A DNA stretch of 28,265 bases from CAZAGD01 sp049699975 (GTDB taxonomy: Bacteria > Desulfobacterota > SM23-61). Made by a program: the position numbers and the translations under genes. The notes beneath the pieces were generated by a model. That model was not told the DNA's origin. It made no database searches and saw only the letters and a program-made list of their open reading frames with translations. Shown here in pieces: positions 7,673 to 15,156 of this stretch. The stretch is taken from positions 1 to 28,265 of the forward strand of contig JBNAWB010000024.1 in assembly GCA_049699975.1 (NCBI GenBank). Direction: 5' to 3'. Position 1 is the first letter of the stretch; the number at the start of each line of letters is the position of its first letter.

Positions 7673-7939
7673 CTAAGCATTTTCCCCGTTTTTCGCTGCG
7701 GAGGAAATTTCTGTCCGCCGAAAAATTACTACTTCATAATAATTAACATCTACTTCGTATTCAATATTACCTAATCTAACAGTATAAAATTGGCCTCCAC
7801 CCCATTCTTGGTTTTCTTCTCGAAAAGCCTCGACCGAGATAAGATAATCTAAAATCCCGCGGATCTCTTTAAAGGTTAAATCATAATCGGTAATGATATT
7901 GAAGAATAGGTTTTGATGGTGAAAAGGATAAACTTCCAT
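7673..7939 (-). CDS. Uncharacterised 88-residue protein
   Basis: This acidic, aromatic-rich small protein has no signal peptide, membrane segment or motif that I can assign. Its codon use and its place at the head of the minus-strand run support it being real. A GAAAGA-rich stretch precedes the ATG at 7939. A 179-bp gap separates it from the dehydrogenase gene, so this may be where a transcript for the HMGS-like/thiolase genes begins; no clear promoter is visible in the gap. Confidence 0.6.
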   Translation of the reverse strand: MEVYPFHHQNLFFNIITDYDLTFKEIRGILDYLISVEAFREENQEWGGGQFYTVRLGNIEYEVDVNYYEVVIFRRTEISSAAKNGENA

Positions 7940-8118
7940 AGGTCTTTCTTTCTGATTATTATTTTTTCTAAACCAGTTTATTTAGTGGATCACCACATCC
8001 CTCTTCCCCGTTGAGGACATGGGCAATTTAAAGGGAATTTATTAATTTCTTGGACAGCAAATTACCCCATTTTCCCATCAATGGCAATATTAATTTGGAA
8101 TAACCGCTAATTTATTTA

Positions 8119-9093
8119 TCAAGAGTAAATTTCTGGGTTTAAAATATGAGGAGGAATTTCTCCTCGCAATACAGCCAGAATATTATTTACCGCCGTTAAG
8201 GACATCTTTTCGCGAGTAGCTAAGGTGGCACTTCCAATATGGGGAAGAACGACCACATTTTCCATCTGTAAAAGTTTAGGATGTACTTTTGGTTCTTCTT
8301 CGAAGACATCCAAACCAGCACCGGCAATTACTCCTTGCTCTAATGCTTCAACTAAGGCATGTTCATCGACTACTGGACCGCGCGAGGCATTTATAAGGAA
8401 AGCGTTCTTTTTCATTAAACGTAAGGCCCGGGCGTCTATAAGGTGTTTTGTCTCTTGAGTTAGCGGCACATGAAGAGTTACAAAATCTGCTTCTTGGAGT
8501 AAGTCTCGTAATGGCCGAAAATGCCAACTATTTTGCTCTTCCACGGCCGGAGGTAAGCGCCGAATATCCGTGTAAATAATTTGCATATCAAATCCTTGCG
8601 CTCGTCTGGCTACGGCGGCCCCAATCCTCCCTAAGCCGATAATTCCCAAGGTTTTCCCATGTACATCTTGTCCTAACATCAGCTCCGGAGTCCATCCCAC
8701 CCATTTCCCCGCACGCACGTACCTATCTGCTTCCACAACCCTCCGGGCTACAGCTAAAATCAAGGCAAAGGTTAGGTCAGCAGTGGTAGCGGTGAGAACG
8801 TCGGGCGTGTTGGTAACCACGATCTTTAAACGAGTCGCCGCGGCCAGGTCAATATTATTAAAGCCCACGGCATTGTTAGCCACGATCTTTAATTCTTTGC
8901 CGGCGGATAAGACTTGCTCAGTTATGGGATCGCCTCCCATGGCCAGTAAGGCCACTTTGCCGGGAAGCTGGGCCATAATTTCTTCGGGTTTCATGGCTCT
9001 ATTTTCTGGATTAATAGTTACTTCGGCATGTGCTTGTAATAATTGGAGGGGCTTTTCTTGGATTGCTCGGGTAACCAATACTTTGGGTTTCAT
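8119..9093 (-). CDS. D-isomer-specific 2-hydroxyacid dehydrogenase (glyoxylate/hydroxypyruvate reductase-like)
   Basis: The 324-residue product has the Rossmann motif GLGRIG at 153-158, D176 after beta-2 (favouring NAD(H)), and the catalytic triad R238 (ASRGP), E267 (EEEP) and H285 (PHIGSAT). It should interconvert a 2-keto acid and a D-2-hydroxy acid. Length and motifs fit the glyoxylate reductase/D-3-phosphoglycerate dehydrogenase group without an ACT domain. AAAGGAGAA gives a good ribosome site before the ATG at 9093. It follows the NtrX-like gene by 49 bases and may be co-transcribed with the regulators. Confidence 0.9.
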   Translation of the reverse strand: MKPKVLVTRAIQEKPLQLLQAHAEVTINPENRAMKPEEIMAQLPGKVALLAMGGDPITEQVLSAGKELKIVANNAVGFNNIDLAAATRLKIVVTNTPDVLTATTADLTFALILAVARRVVEADRYVRAGKWVGWTPELMLGQDVHGKTLGIIGLGRIGAAVARRAQGFDMQIIYTDIRRLPPAVEEQNSWHFRPLRDLLQEADFVTLHVPLTQETKHLIDARALRLMKKNAFLINASRGPVVDEHALVEALEQGVIAGAGLDVFEEEPKVHPKLLQMENVVVLPHIGSATLATREKMSLTAVNNILAVLRGEIPPHILNPEIYS

Positions 9094-9142
9094 GCTTATT
9101 TCTCCTTTACGTTTTCCTTAAACCTTAAAGCTGATAAATATA

Positions 9143-10510
9143 TCAATTCTCTTTTTTTAGTTCGATCCCATAACTTCTAATTTTGCGGTGGAGGTTACTC
9201 CGCTCGATGCCGATCATTTCCGCCGTCTTAGATATGTTCTCATCATTTTCCATTAACTTCTTCATGATAAACCTCTTCTCAAATTCCCGGCGGGCATCTT
9301 TTAAAAGCGGGTAATCAAAAAAGGACATCTCGGGCGGAGATTTGGGTTGCTTCTGCACCGGTTCAGGGACATCTTTCGCCTCGATTACTGAGCTGCGGGT
9401 CATAATGACCATTCGTTCAACGATATTTTTTAACTCCCGTACATTTCCCGGCCAAGAATAGGAAATCAACAAATCCATAGCCTCGGGCGTAATCTTTTTT
9501 CTCTCCTTATGATTCTCTCGGCAGAACTCTTCCAGAAAATGTTCCACTAACAAAGGAATATCGCTCTTCCTTTCCCGGAGGGGCGGGACGTGCAAAGGAA
9601 TTACGTTCAATCTGTAAAAGAGATCTTCCCGAAACCGCCCCTTTTGAATTTCTTCTTGGAGATCGCGGTTGGTAGCAGCAATTACGCGGACATCCACAAA
9701 GATCATCTCCGTTCCCCCTACCCTTTCAAACCTCTGTTCTTGGAGAATGCGTAAAATTTTAGCCTGCGTTTTCAAACTCATGTCCGCAATCTCGTCCAGG
9801 AAGATCGTTCCTTCATTGGCCAAATCAAATTTTCCTCTTTTGCGGGTCAAAGCTCCGGTAAAAGCTCCTTTTTCGTGGCCGAAGAGCTCACTTTCGATTA
9901 ATTCCTCAGGAATGGCCGCACAATTTACTTCCACAAAAGGCTTATCGGCCCGTAAACTCATTTGGTGAATTCCGCGAGCTACCAATTCTTTCCCTGTCCC
10001 GTTCTCCCCGGTAATCAGCACCCAGCCATTGGTCGGGGCCACCATCTTCATCTGTTCTTTGAGATACTGAATGGCAGGGGAATTACCCACGATCTCATAC
10101 TTGCGTTCCACAACTTGGCGCAGGGCTATATTCTCCTGCTCCAATTTGGCCACTTTCAAAGCGTTATTTACGGTCAAAAGAACTTTATCCAAGGAAAGGG
10201 GTTTTTCAATAAAATCAAAAGCCCCCAACTTAGTGGCTTTTACCGCCAATTCTATATTAGCGTGACCGGAAATCATAATTACCGGCAGGGAAGGATTTAA
10301 ACTTTTAATCCGCTCTAAAACTTCTAGGCCATCCATCCCGGGCATCCAAATGTCCAGCAGGACCAAATCAGGAGGATCATTTTCTATTTGCTTCAAAGCC
10401 TGCGTTCCTTCTTTGGCCTCGCTTATTTGGTAGCCTTCATCTTCGAGTACGCCACTCAGTGATTGTCTAATTCGCTCTTCGTCATCCACTATTAATATCT
10501 GTTTACCCAT
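9143..10510 (-). CDS. NtrC-family sigma-54-dependent response regulator, NtrX-like
   Basis: The 455-residue regulator has three domains. The receiver (1-120) has D9/D10, phospho-acceptor D53 and K103. The AAA+ domain has Walker A GENGTGKE (168-175), the sigma-54 contact loop GAFTGA (215-220) and Walker B IFLDEI. A Fis-type helix-turn-helix lies at about 425-447. When phosphorylated it should activate sigma-54 RNA polymerase. It lies 42 bases after the kinase gene and clearly forms a pair with it. The order kinase then regulator, together with the kinase's architecture, matches NtrY/NtrX. No confident -24/-12 promoter was found in the window, so its targets are unknown. The ribosome site is weak. 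Confidence 0.93.
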   Translation of the reverse strand: MGKQILIVDDEERIRQSLSGVLEDEGYQISEAKEGTQALKQIENDPPDLVLLDIWMPGMDGLEVLERIKSLNPSLPVIMISGHANIELAVKATKLGAFDFIEKPLSLDKVLLTVNNALKVAKLEQENIALRQVVERKYEIVGNSPAIQYLKEQMKMVAPTNGWVLITGENGTGKELVARGIHQMSLRADKPFVEVNCAAIPEELIESELFGHEKGAFTGALTRKRGKFDLANEGTIFLDEIADMSLKTQAKILRILQEQRFERVGGTEMIFVDVRVIAATNRDLQEEIQKGRFREDLFYRLNVIPLHVPPLRERKSDIPLLVEHFLEEFCRENHKERKKITPEAMDLLISYSWPGNVRELKNIVERMVIMTRSSVIEAKDVPEPVQKQPKSPPEMSFFDYPLLKDARREFEKRFIMKKLMENDENISKTAEMIGIERSNLHRKIRSYGIELKKEN

Positions 10511-10552
10511 AATCTTTATTTAAAAACTAATCAATAAGATATATTTCCTTTT

Positions 10553-12814
10553 TCAGCTCTTGATCGGCAACTCAATAATAAATCTTGTGCCGCGCGGGAA
10601 ATTATCTTTCACCCGAATATAGCCATCATGATCAGATACGATTGTGTTCACGATAGCCAACCCTAATCCTGTACCACCTGGTTTAGTGGAAAAATAGGGC
10701 TCAAAGAGAAGCGGTTTCTCTTCAGGAGACACGCCACAACCATTGTCGGCTACTTCAATGCGGGCCAAATTCAGGGCCGCATCAAAATGAGTGGTGATTA
10801 CTATTCTCCCCTCTCTGGGCTCTTGGCTTACGGCCTCAATAGCTGCTACGGCATTTTCTAAGAGATTGACGATCACCCGCTTGATTTGTTCCTTATCCAA
10901 ATTAAAAATAGGAATTTGTTTATCAGGCACAAAATCAAAGATTATCTGTTTATGCCCCTCTTTATAGAGCACCATTGCTTCCTGGATAATCTCATTTAAA
11001 TTATTGGGCGTAGGATTGGCGGCGGGCATGCGGGCAAAACTGGAAAATTCATTTACCAGATTCTTTAATTCTTCCACCTGGTTAATAATAGTCCGCGTGC
11101 ATTCATCAAAAATGGCCCCATCTTCTCCGAATTGGCTTAAATATCTTTTCCGCAGGCGCTGGGCTGAGAGCTGAATGGGCGTTAAGGGATTCTTAATTTC
11201 ATGGGCAATACGGCGCGCCACCTCTCTCCAAGCCGCTGCCCTTTGGGCTTTCTGGAGTTGCGTCAAATCATCTAAGACCAAGACCATGCCTAAGTTTTGA
11301 TTCTCCTCGTCACGGAGCATAGTTATCTTTAGCAAGATAGATAATGTCTCATGGCCAATCGTTATTTTAATGGGTTGAGTTAGAGAATGGCTTTCAGCCT
11401 TGGTGGCCGCTTTCATCAATTCTTCGGCCAAAACAGAATACTCATTTGCCAGAGCTTCTACATATTTTCTACCTATCACCGCTTCCGCATCCAATCTTAA
11501 TATTTTTTCGGCTGATTTATTAATGGTCCGAATGAAACCATCACGGTCAATTGAAATAACGCCTGCCCCTACGTCCCGCAAAACGATTTCCATGTAGCGC
11601 CGCCTCTGCTCCAGCTCCACGTTGGACTTGCTCAATTCGGCATAAGCTTTCTCCACCTGGCTCTTGCTCATCTTTAAGTCTTGGGTCATGCGATTGAAAG
11701 AATCAACTAAGGTGCCGATTTCATCAACTGATGTTTTGGGAATCTGAAAATCTAAATTACCTTGAATAATCTTCTGGGTACCATCAGCAAGTTTTTCAAT
11801 AGGATCGGTAATACCTTTGGCCAAAAAAAGGCCAAACCAAGTAGCCGCAAAAATTATTAACAGAGTCACCAAAGAAAGGGTAATCAGATAACTGGAGCGG
11901 ATGGGATGTTTGACCATACGTAACTGTTTATAGTCTTCAAATCCTTTGGAGATCTCCATGATGCGGGAGACAAGGCTTTGGGGAATAAAATAATCAACAG
12001 AAATGGCCCCGATCACTTCCCGGGAACCTAAGGAGGCGTAAACCGGCACCAGAGCGCGCACCAGATCTCCAGGTCCTGCAGATTGAATTTTGGTCGTTTC
12101 CTTACCCAGAAAAACTTCTTGGATAACCTTTGTTTCTAAAGGAGGAAAGCTTGCTGAAGGTATGTTGGGCCCATAGACCATTAAAGGCTGGCCTATTTGC
12201 GGGGAGAAGAAGCCTATGGCTTCCAAGTTATACTCAGTTAATTTACTTTTTAAAACCTCCGTTAATTCATTGGTATTTTTCTTATCCCAGAAACGCTGTT
12301 TGGTCACCAATCGGCTAATTTGCCGCCCATAATGGAGAGCATTATTTGATACATTTTGATAGTAATGCTGAATTACAACTAAGGAACCGTGCAAAGATTC
12401 TTCTACTTGGTCACTGAACCAATTTTCAATACTACTGGTGATAAAATTTATGGCCGTAAAAAAGAGCAAAATAGTGGGCACCAAAGAAAGAGTGACAAAG
12501 GCTAAGACTAATTTAGTTCTAAGTTTGGCCCCTAAAACCTGCCTCCTCCGCTCAAATATCAACTTAACAATATTTCTTAAGATGAGAAATAAAAGGAGAA
12601 GCAGGAGAAGAATATTTAAGCCAATCAAGGAAATTATGAGCAGATTATTAGGGAAAGGGGCTTCCACTTTCCAAGTGGATATATGGGTTTGCAGATAAAA
12701 TAAAAGGCCTATCCCGGGCAGGAGGCCTAAAATAATAAGAATCTCTCGGCGCCAGCGTTTCCTTTCTTTGCTCTTAGGATCCACTTCTTTTAATTTTTCC
12801 CCATTATTTTCCAA
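10553..12814 (-). CDS. Membrane sensor histidine kinase, NtrY-like
   Basis: The 753-residue kinase has membrane segments at about 24-42, 57-82, 103-124 and 306-330. The extracytoplasmic sensor region is about 125-305. HAMP lies at about 331-383, PAS at about 405-515, HisKA with H537 (AHEIKNPLTP), and HATPase with N653, DNGCG (689-693) and GGTGLGLA (712-719). Three N-terminal membrane segments, then a periplasmic loop, HAMP and PAS, match NtrY. It should phosphorylate the adjacent NtrX-like protein. The only in-frame start before the first membrane segment is TTG at 12814, without a clear ribosome site, which suggests low-level translation. Confidence 0.92.
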   Translation of the reverse strand: MENNGEKLKEVDPKSKERKRWRREILIILGLLPGIGLLFYLQTHISTWKVEAPFPNNLLIISLIGLNILLLLLLLFLILRNIVKLIFERRRQVLGAKLRTKLVLAFVTLSLVPTILLFFTAINFITSSIENWFSDQVEESLHGSLVVIQHYYQNVSNNALHYGRQISRLVTKQRFWDKKNTNELTEVLKSKLTEYNLEAIGFFSPQIGQPLMVYGPNIPSASFPPLETKVIQEVFLGKETTKIQSAGPGDLVRALVPVYASLGSREVIGAISVDYFIPQSLVSRIMEISKGFEDYKQLRMVKHPIRSSYLITLSLVTLLIIFAATWFGLFLAKGITDPIEKLADGTQKIIQGNLDFQIPKTSVDEIGTLVDSFNRMTQDLKMSKSQVEKAYAELSKSNVELEQRRRYMEIVLRDVGAGVISIDRDGFIRTINKSAEKILRLDAEAVIGRKYVEALANEYSVLAEELMKAATKAESHSLTQPIKITIGHETLSILLKITMLRDEENQNLGMVLVLDDLTQLQKAQRAAAWREVARRIAHEIKNPLTPIQLSAQRLRKRYLSQFGEDGAIFDECTRTIINQVEELKNLVNEFSSFARMPAANPTPNNLNEIIQEAMVLYKEGHKQIIFDFVPDKQIPIFNLDKEQIKRVIVNLLENAVAAIEAVSQEPREGRIVITTHFDAALNLARIEVADNGCGVSPEEKPLLFEPYFSTKPGGTGLGLAIVNTIVSDHDGYIRVKDNFPRGTRFIIELPIKS

Positions 12815-13110
12815 AATTTATTTTATATATTAACTAAAGGGGATAAAAAAGGCAATTATGAATTACTCCATCACTGAATGGTGCGATTTGTTATAAGAAT
12901 TTTAAATTCCTAACCCTGGCCTTTGCACGCGATTGTGATCCAGACTCAACGGCGAGAGCCGCTAAAACTCGATCGGGGGAAAGACGAAATTAAAAAATTA
13001 AACTTAAGCTACGTGGGATAAATAGCTGCTTAGCTCGGGCGTAAGCAAGTTTGTAAAAAAAAATTTTGAAAGTATCTAAGAAGGCCTATTTTTACAGGTT
13101 AATTTGGGCC
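12815..13110. other. Intergenic region between lpxC and the NtrY-like gene
   Basis: It holds the likely lpxC terminator (12990-13052) and a GC-richer block at about 12915-12985 with a perfect CGGC-GAGA-GCCG hairpin (12950-12961) carrying a GNRA-type loop. No open frame is supported. The block matches no riboswitch or small RNA consensus I know. A clear promoter for the kinase gene could not be assigned. Confidence 0.4.
12990..13052 (-). terminator. Probable intrinsic terminator of lpxC
   Basis: AAACTT (13000-13005) pairs with AAGTTT (13047-13052). The stem continues through GCT/AGC and ACG/CGT with small bulges, enclosing an inner AGCT-gctt-AGCT hairpin. Read on the minus strand, the stem is followed by AATTTTTTAATT. 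It lies about 58 bases after the lpxC stop. The bulges make it less than ideal. Confidence 0.45.
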
Positions 13111-14025
13111 TCAACTGCAAGATTCATGCGTGGGAGGTATAATTTGGAGGCGGCGGTATTCTTCTTCGGTAGAAAATTCTACCAATTCCCACCAATCTTT
13201 ATGGGCTAAGAGCTTATGAATTAATTTATGATTAAGGGTGTGTCCAGATTTATACCCAATGAAGTGGCCGATAACTTGCGCCCCGATCAGCCAGAGGTCC
13301 CCAATGGAATCTAAAATTTTATGGCGCACAAATTCGTCTTGAAAACGTAATCCCTCAGCGTTCAAGACTTTTCTTTCATCCACCACAATGGCATTATTTA
13401 AGGAGCCTCCTCGAGCAAAGCCTCTGGCCTTTAATATCTCGTAATCTTTTAAAAATCCGAAAGTACGGGCCCGGCAGATTTCTCTTTCAAAATTTCCATT
13501 ACTTATCTGGATTAAGTAATATTGGTTGGAAATCAAGGGATGCTTGAAGTCAATAGTATAGGAAATTTTAAAATCGTTGCTGGGTAATAGAGTGGCTTGC
13601 CGGTCATCTTCGGTTACAGTCACGGGATGCTTGATAATCACAAATTTTTTAACTTTATCCTGCCTCTGAATACCTGCTCTTTTAATTAATAAATGGAAGG
13701 GTTCTGCACTCCCATCCATTATCGGAACTTCCGGCCCATCTACTTCGACCTCCGCGTTATCTATTCCTAAACCAGCAAAAGCTGCTAATAAATGTTCGAC
13801 CGTCGAAATTTTAACTCCTTCTGCTCCCAAAGTGGTGGCTAAGGTAGCGTCTACCACGTTATCTATGTGCGCCTTTATTTTTACCTTCTTGGGCACATCC
13901 CTTCTAATAAAAGTAATGCCCGTATCAGGGGCGGCTGGCCCAATAGTTAAACTGCAATTTATACCCGTGTGCAATCCAACACCTGCACATCTCACTTTTC
14001 TGGCCACTGTCATTTGCTTTAACAT
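13111..14025 (-). CDS. lpxC: UDP-3-O-acyl-N-acetylglucosamine deacetylase
   Basis: This zinc deacetylase catalyses the committed step of lipid A synthesis. With the ATG at 14025 the product has 304 residues, close to the 305 of E. coli LpxC. The active site is complete: zinc ligands H78 (STVEHLL), H235 and D239 (RHKILD), plus E77, K236 and H262 (GHTLNH). AGGAG lies 8 bases before this ATG, while the GTG at 14034 abuts the site, so the ATG is preferred. The gene shows that the organism makes lipid A and so has a Gram-negative outer membrane. It is separated by 246 bases from the DUF2905 gene and is probably transcribed from its own promoter. Confidence 0.97.
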   Translation of the reverse strand: MLKQMTVARKVRCAGVGLHTGINCSLTIGPAAPDTGITFIRRDVPKKVKIKAHIDNVVDATLATTLGAEGVKISTVEHLLAAFAGLGIDNAEVEVDGPEVPIMDGSAEPFHLLIKRAGIQRQDKVKKFVIIKHPVTVTEDDRQATLLPSNDFKISYTIDFKHPLISNQYYLIQISNGNFEREICRARTFGFLKDYEILKARGFARGGSLNNAIVVDERKVLNAEGLRFQDEFVRHKILDSIGDLWLIGAQVIGHFIGYKSGHTLNHKLIHKLLAHKDWWELVEFSTEEEYRRLQIIPPTHESCS

Positions 14026-14215
14026 TAGAAACACTCCTTACCCACCTTTCTATCGTAATCCTAAATTTAATTAGCAATTTTAATGCCATAAATAGAAAAG
14101 GTAATCTTTTTTCTAATTTTTCCTGAAACCTTAAACCTTTTGCCTAATGGGTGATTTATGAAATCTAAAATATTTTTCTTAATGGTTTTCTACTTTAATT
14201 AATCTTTTTTTCAGT

Positions 14216-14241
14216 TTATTGTGGCAAACCTGACACAATAA
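14216..14241. promoter_or_regulatory. Inverted repeat TTATTGTG/CACAATAA
   Basis: An 8-bp perfect inverted repeat with a 10-base spacer lies between the DUF2905 stop and lpxC. On the plus strand it is followed by a T-rich stretch (14246-14251), but no plus-strand gene ends here. On the minus strand no T-run follows. It may be an operator upstream of lpxC or a hairpin at the 3' end of the RodZ-like/DUF2905 transcript. Confidence 0.25.
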
Positions 14242-14271
14242 TCCTCTTTTTTATTGTTTTTTTGCAACCAT

Positions 14272-14493
14272 TTACCTCTTAAATATATTGAAAAACAAAG
14301 TTAGCAGCAGGCTTAATATTAGGCAACTCACTAAAGGAAAGTAAAAGGTAAAATTACCTCGGCGAAAAATTAAATCTCCCGGAAGTTTTCCGAGCCAGGG
14401 GATCTTAGGTAGGAAAATGAGAATTACCCCCGCCGCTCCTAAGAGCAACCCTAAAATAATTAAGATTTTTCCCCAATCTGCCCAATGGTTCAT
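14272..14493 (-). CDS. DUF2905 small membrane protein
   Basis: This 73-residue protein has two hydrophobic segments at about 10-28 and 50-69. Between them is the characteristic PWLGKLPGDLIFRRGNFTFYFP stretch typical of DUF2905. The function of the family is unknown. The ATG at 14493 starts one base after the TAA of the RodZ-like gene, which points to translational coupling. A GTG at 14520 would extend the frame but lacks support and makes the protein longer than the family norm. Confidence 0.85.
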   Translation of the reverse strand: MNHWADWGKILIILGLLLGAAGVILIFLPKIPWLGKLPGDLIFRRGNFTFYFPLVSCLILSLLLTLFFNIFKR

Positions 14494-14494
14494 A

Positions 14495-15028
14495 TTATGG
14501 AGTACTTTCTTTAAAAACACCTTCTTTTTCCGAAGTCGAGGAGAATGCAGTTGCCAGAGAAGAATTCTTCATCCCTTTTGGGGGTGCTTCCATTTGCCTT
14601 ATTATTTGTTGCAGATAAAAGGAAAGCCCCATCGCCAATAAAATTATCCCTACTTGGATATATGTCCATTTTGAAATTTTGATTTTGGAGACTACTTTAT
14701 CCGCTTTTAAGGTCCCGCTTTCACTATCTTCTTGGTTAGGGATGAACTTAGGGAAGAGCGCTAATTGCCGAAAATCTATTTTCCGGCTTTCCAGTTCAGC
14801 CTGTCTTAAATACCGTTTGATCACTTCCTCGGAGGATAAGCCCAAATAGCGAGTATACCCTTTTAAAAAGCCAATTATAAAATTTGGTTGCGGGAAAAAA
14901 TTGAAGTCATCTCTTTCTATGGCTTCTAAGAAAGCCTTATTTATTCTCGTCCCCTGGGACAACTCTTCTAAGGAAATATTCCGAGCTTCTCGTTCCCGCC
15001 TTAAGTATTGTCCTATGGTTTCTAACAT
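14495..15028 (-). CDS. RodZ-like helix-turn-helix membrane protein
   Basis: The 177-residue product starts with a helix-turn-helix of the HTH_25/RodZ type (about 4-70, IGQYLRREREARNISLEEL). A charged linker follows, then one membrane segment at about 123-142 and a short outer tail of about 35 residues. RodZ links MreB to the elongation machinery. This protein lacks most of the usual periplasmic domain, so it could be a short form or a membrane-bound regulator. The ATG at 15028 has AAGGGA upstream and gives the usual family N-terminus; an ATG at 15049 is also possible. It is coupled to DUF2905 and divergent from the carboxyltransferase gene. Confidence 0.8.
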   Translation of the reverse strand: MLETIGQYLRREREARNISLEELSQGTRINKAFLEAIERDDFNFFPQPNFIIGFLKGYTRYLGLSSEEVIKRYLRQAELESRKIDFRQLALFPKFIPNQEDSESGTLKADKVVSKIKISKWTYIQVGIILLAMGLSFYLQQIIRQMEAPPKGMKNSSLATAFSSTSEKEGVFKESTP

Positions 15029-15090
15029 CCCTGATTCCCTTTTATTCATTATGCTTTATAACACATGCTTAGTTAATAAACAAGAAAAAC

Positions 15091-15119
15091 TTGACAAAAT
15101 AATCTTTCCTTGTTATTGA
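15091..15119 (+). promoter_or_regulatory. Candidate sigma-70-type promoter for the carboxyltransferase gene
   Basis: A perfect TTGACA (15091-15096) is followed 17 bases later by TATTGA (15114-15119), a weak -10 box. It lies in the divergent gap and would give a leader of about 30 bases before the ribosome site. Confidence 0.4.
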
Positions 15120-15156
15120 TTTGTCTCAATTATGATATATGAGGGGAGGAGATAAT

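Noticed and set aside
7940..8118. Sigma-54 promoter before the small-protein/thiolase operon
   Set aside because: TGGGGTAATTTGC looks similar, but the GG-to-GC spacing is wrong for a -24/-12 promoter.
9669..10300. Plus-strand open frames antisense to the NtrX-like gene
   Set aside because: They lie wholly opposite a gene with complete domain motifs, have no ribosome sites, and encode low-complexity products with no recognisable domain.
12915..12985. Known riboswitch, tmRNA or RNase P RNA
   Set aside because: I compared it from memory with cyclic di-GMP, TPP, SAM, THF and guanidine riboswitches and with tmRNA and RNase P signatures. None of the conserved cores is present.
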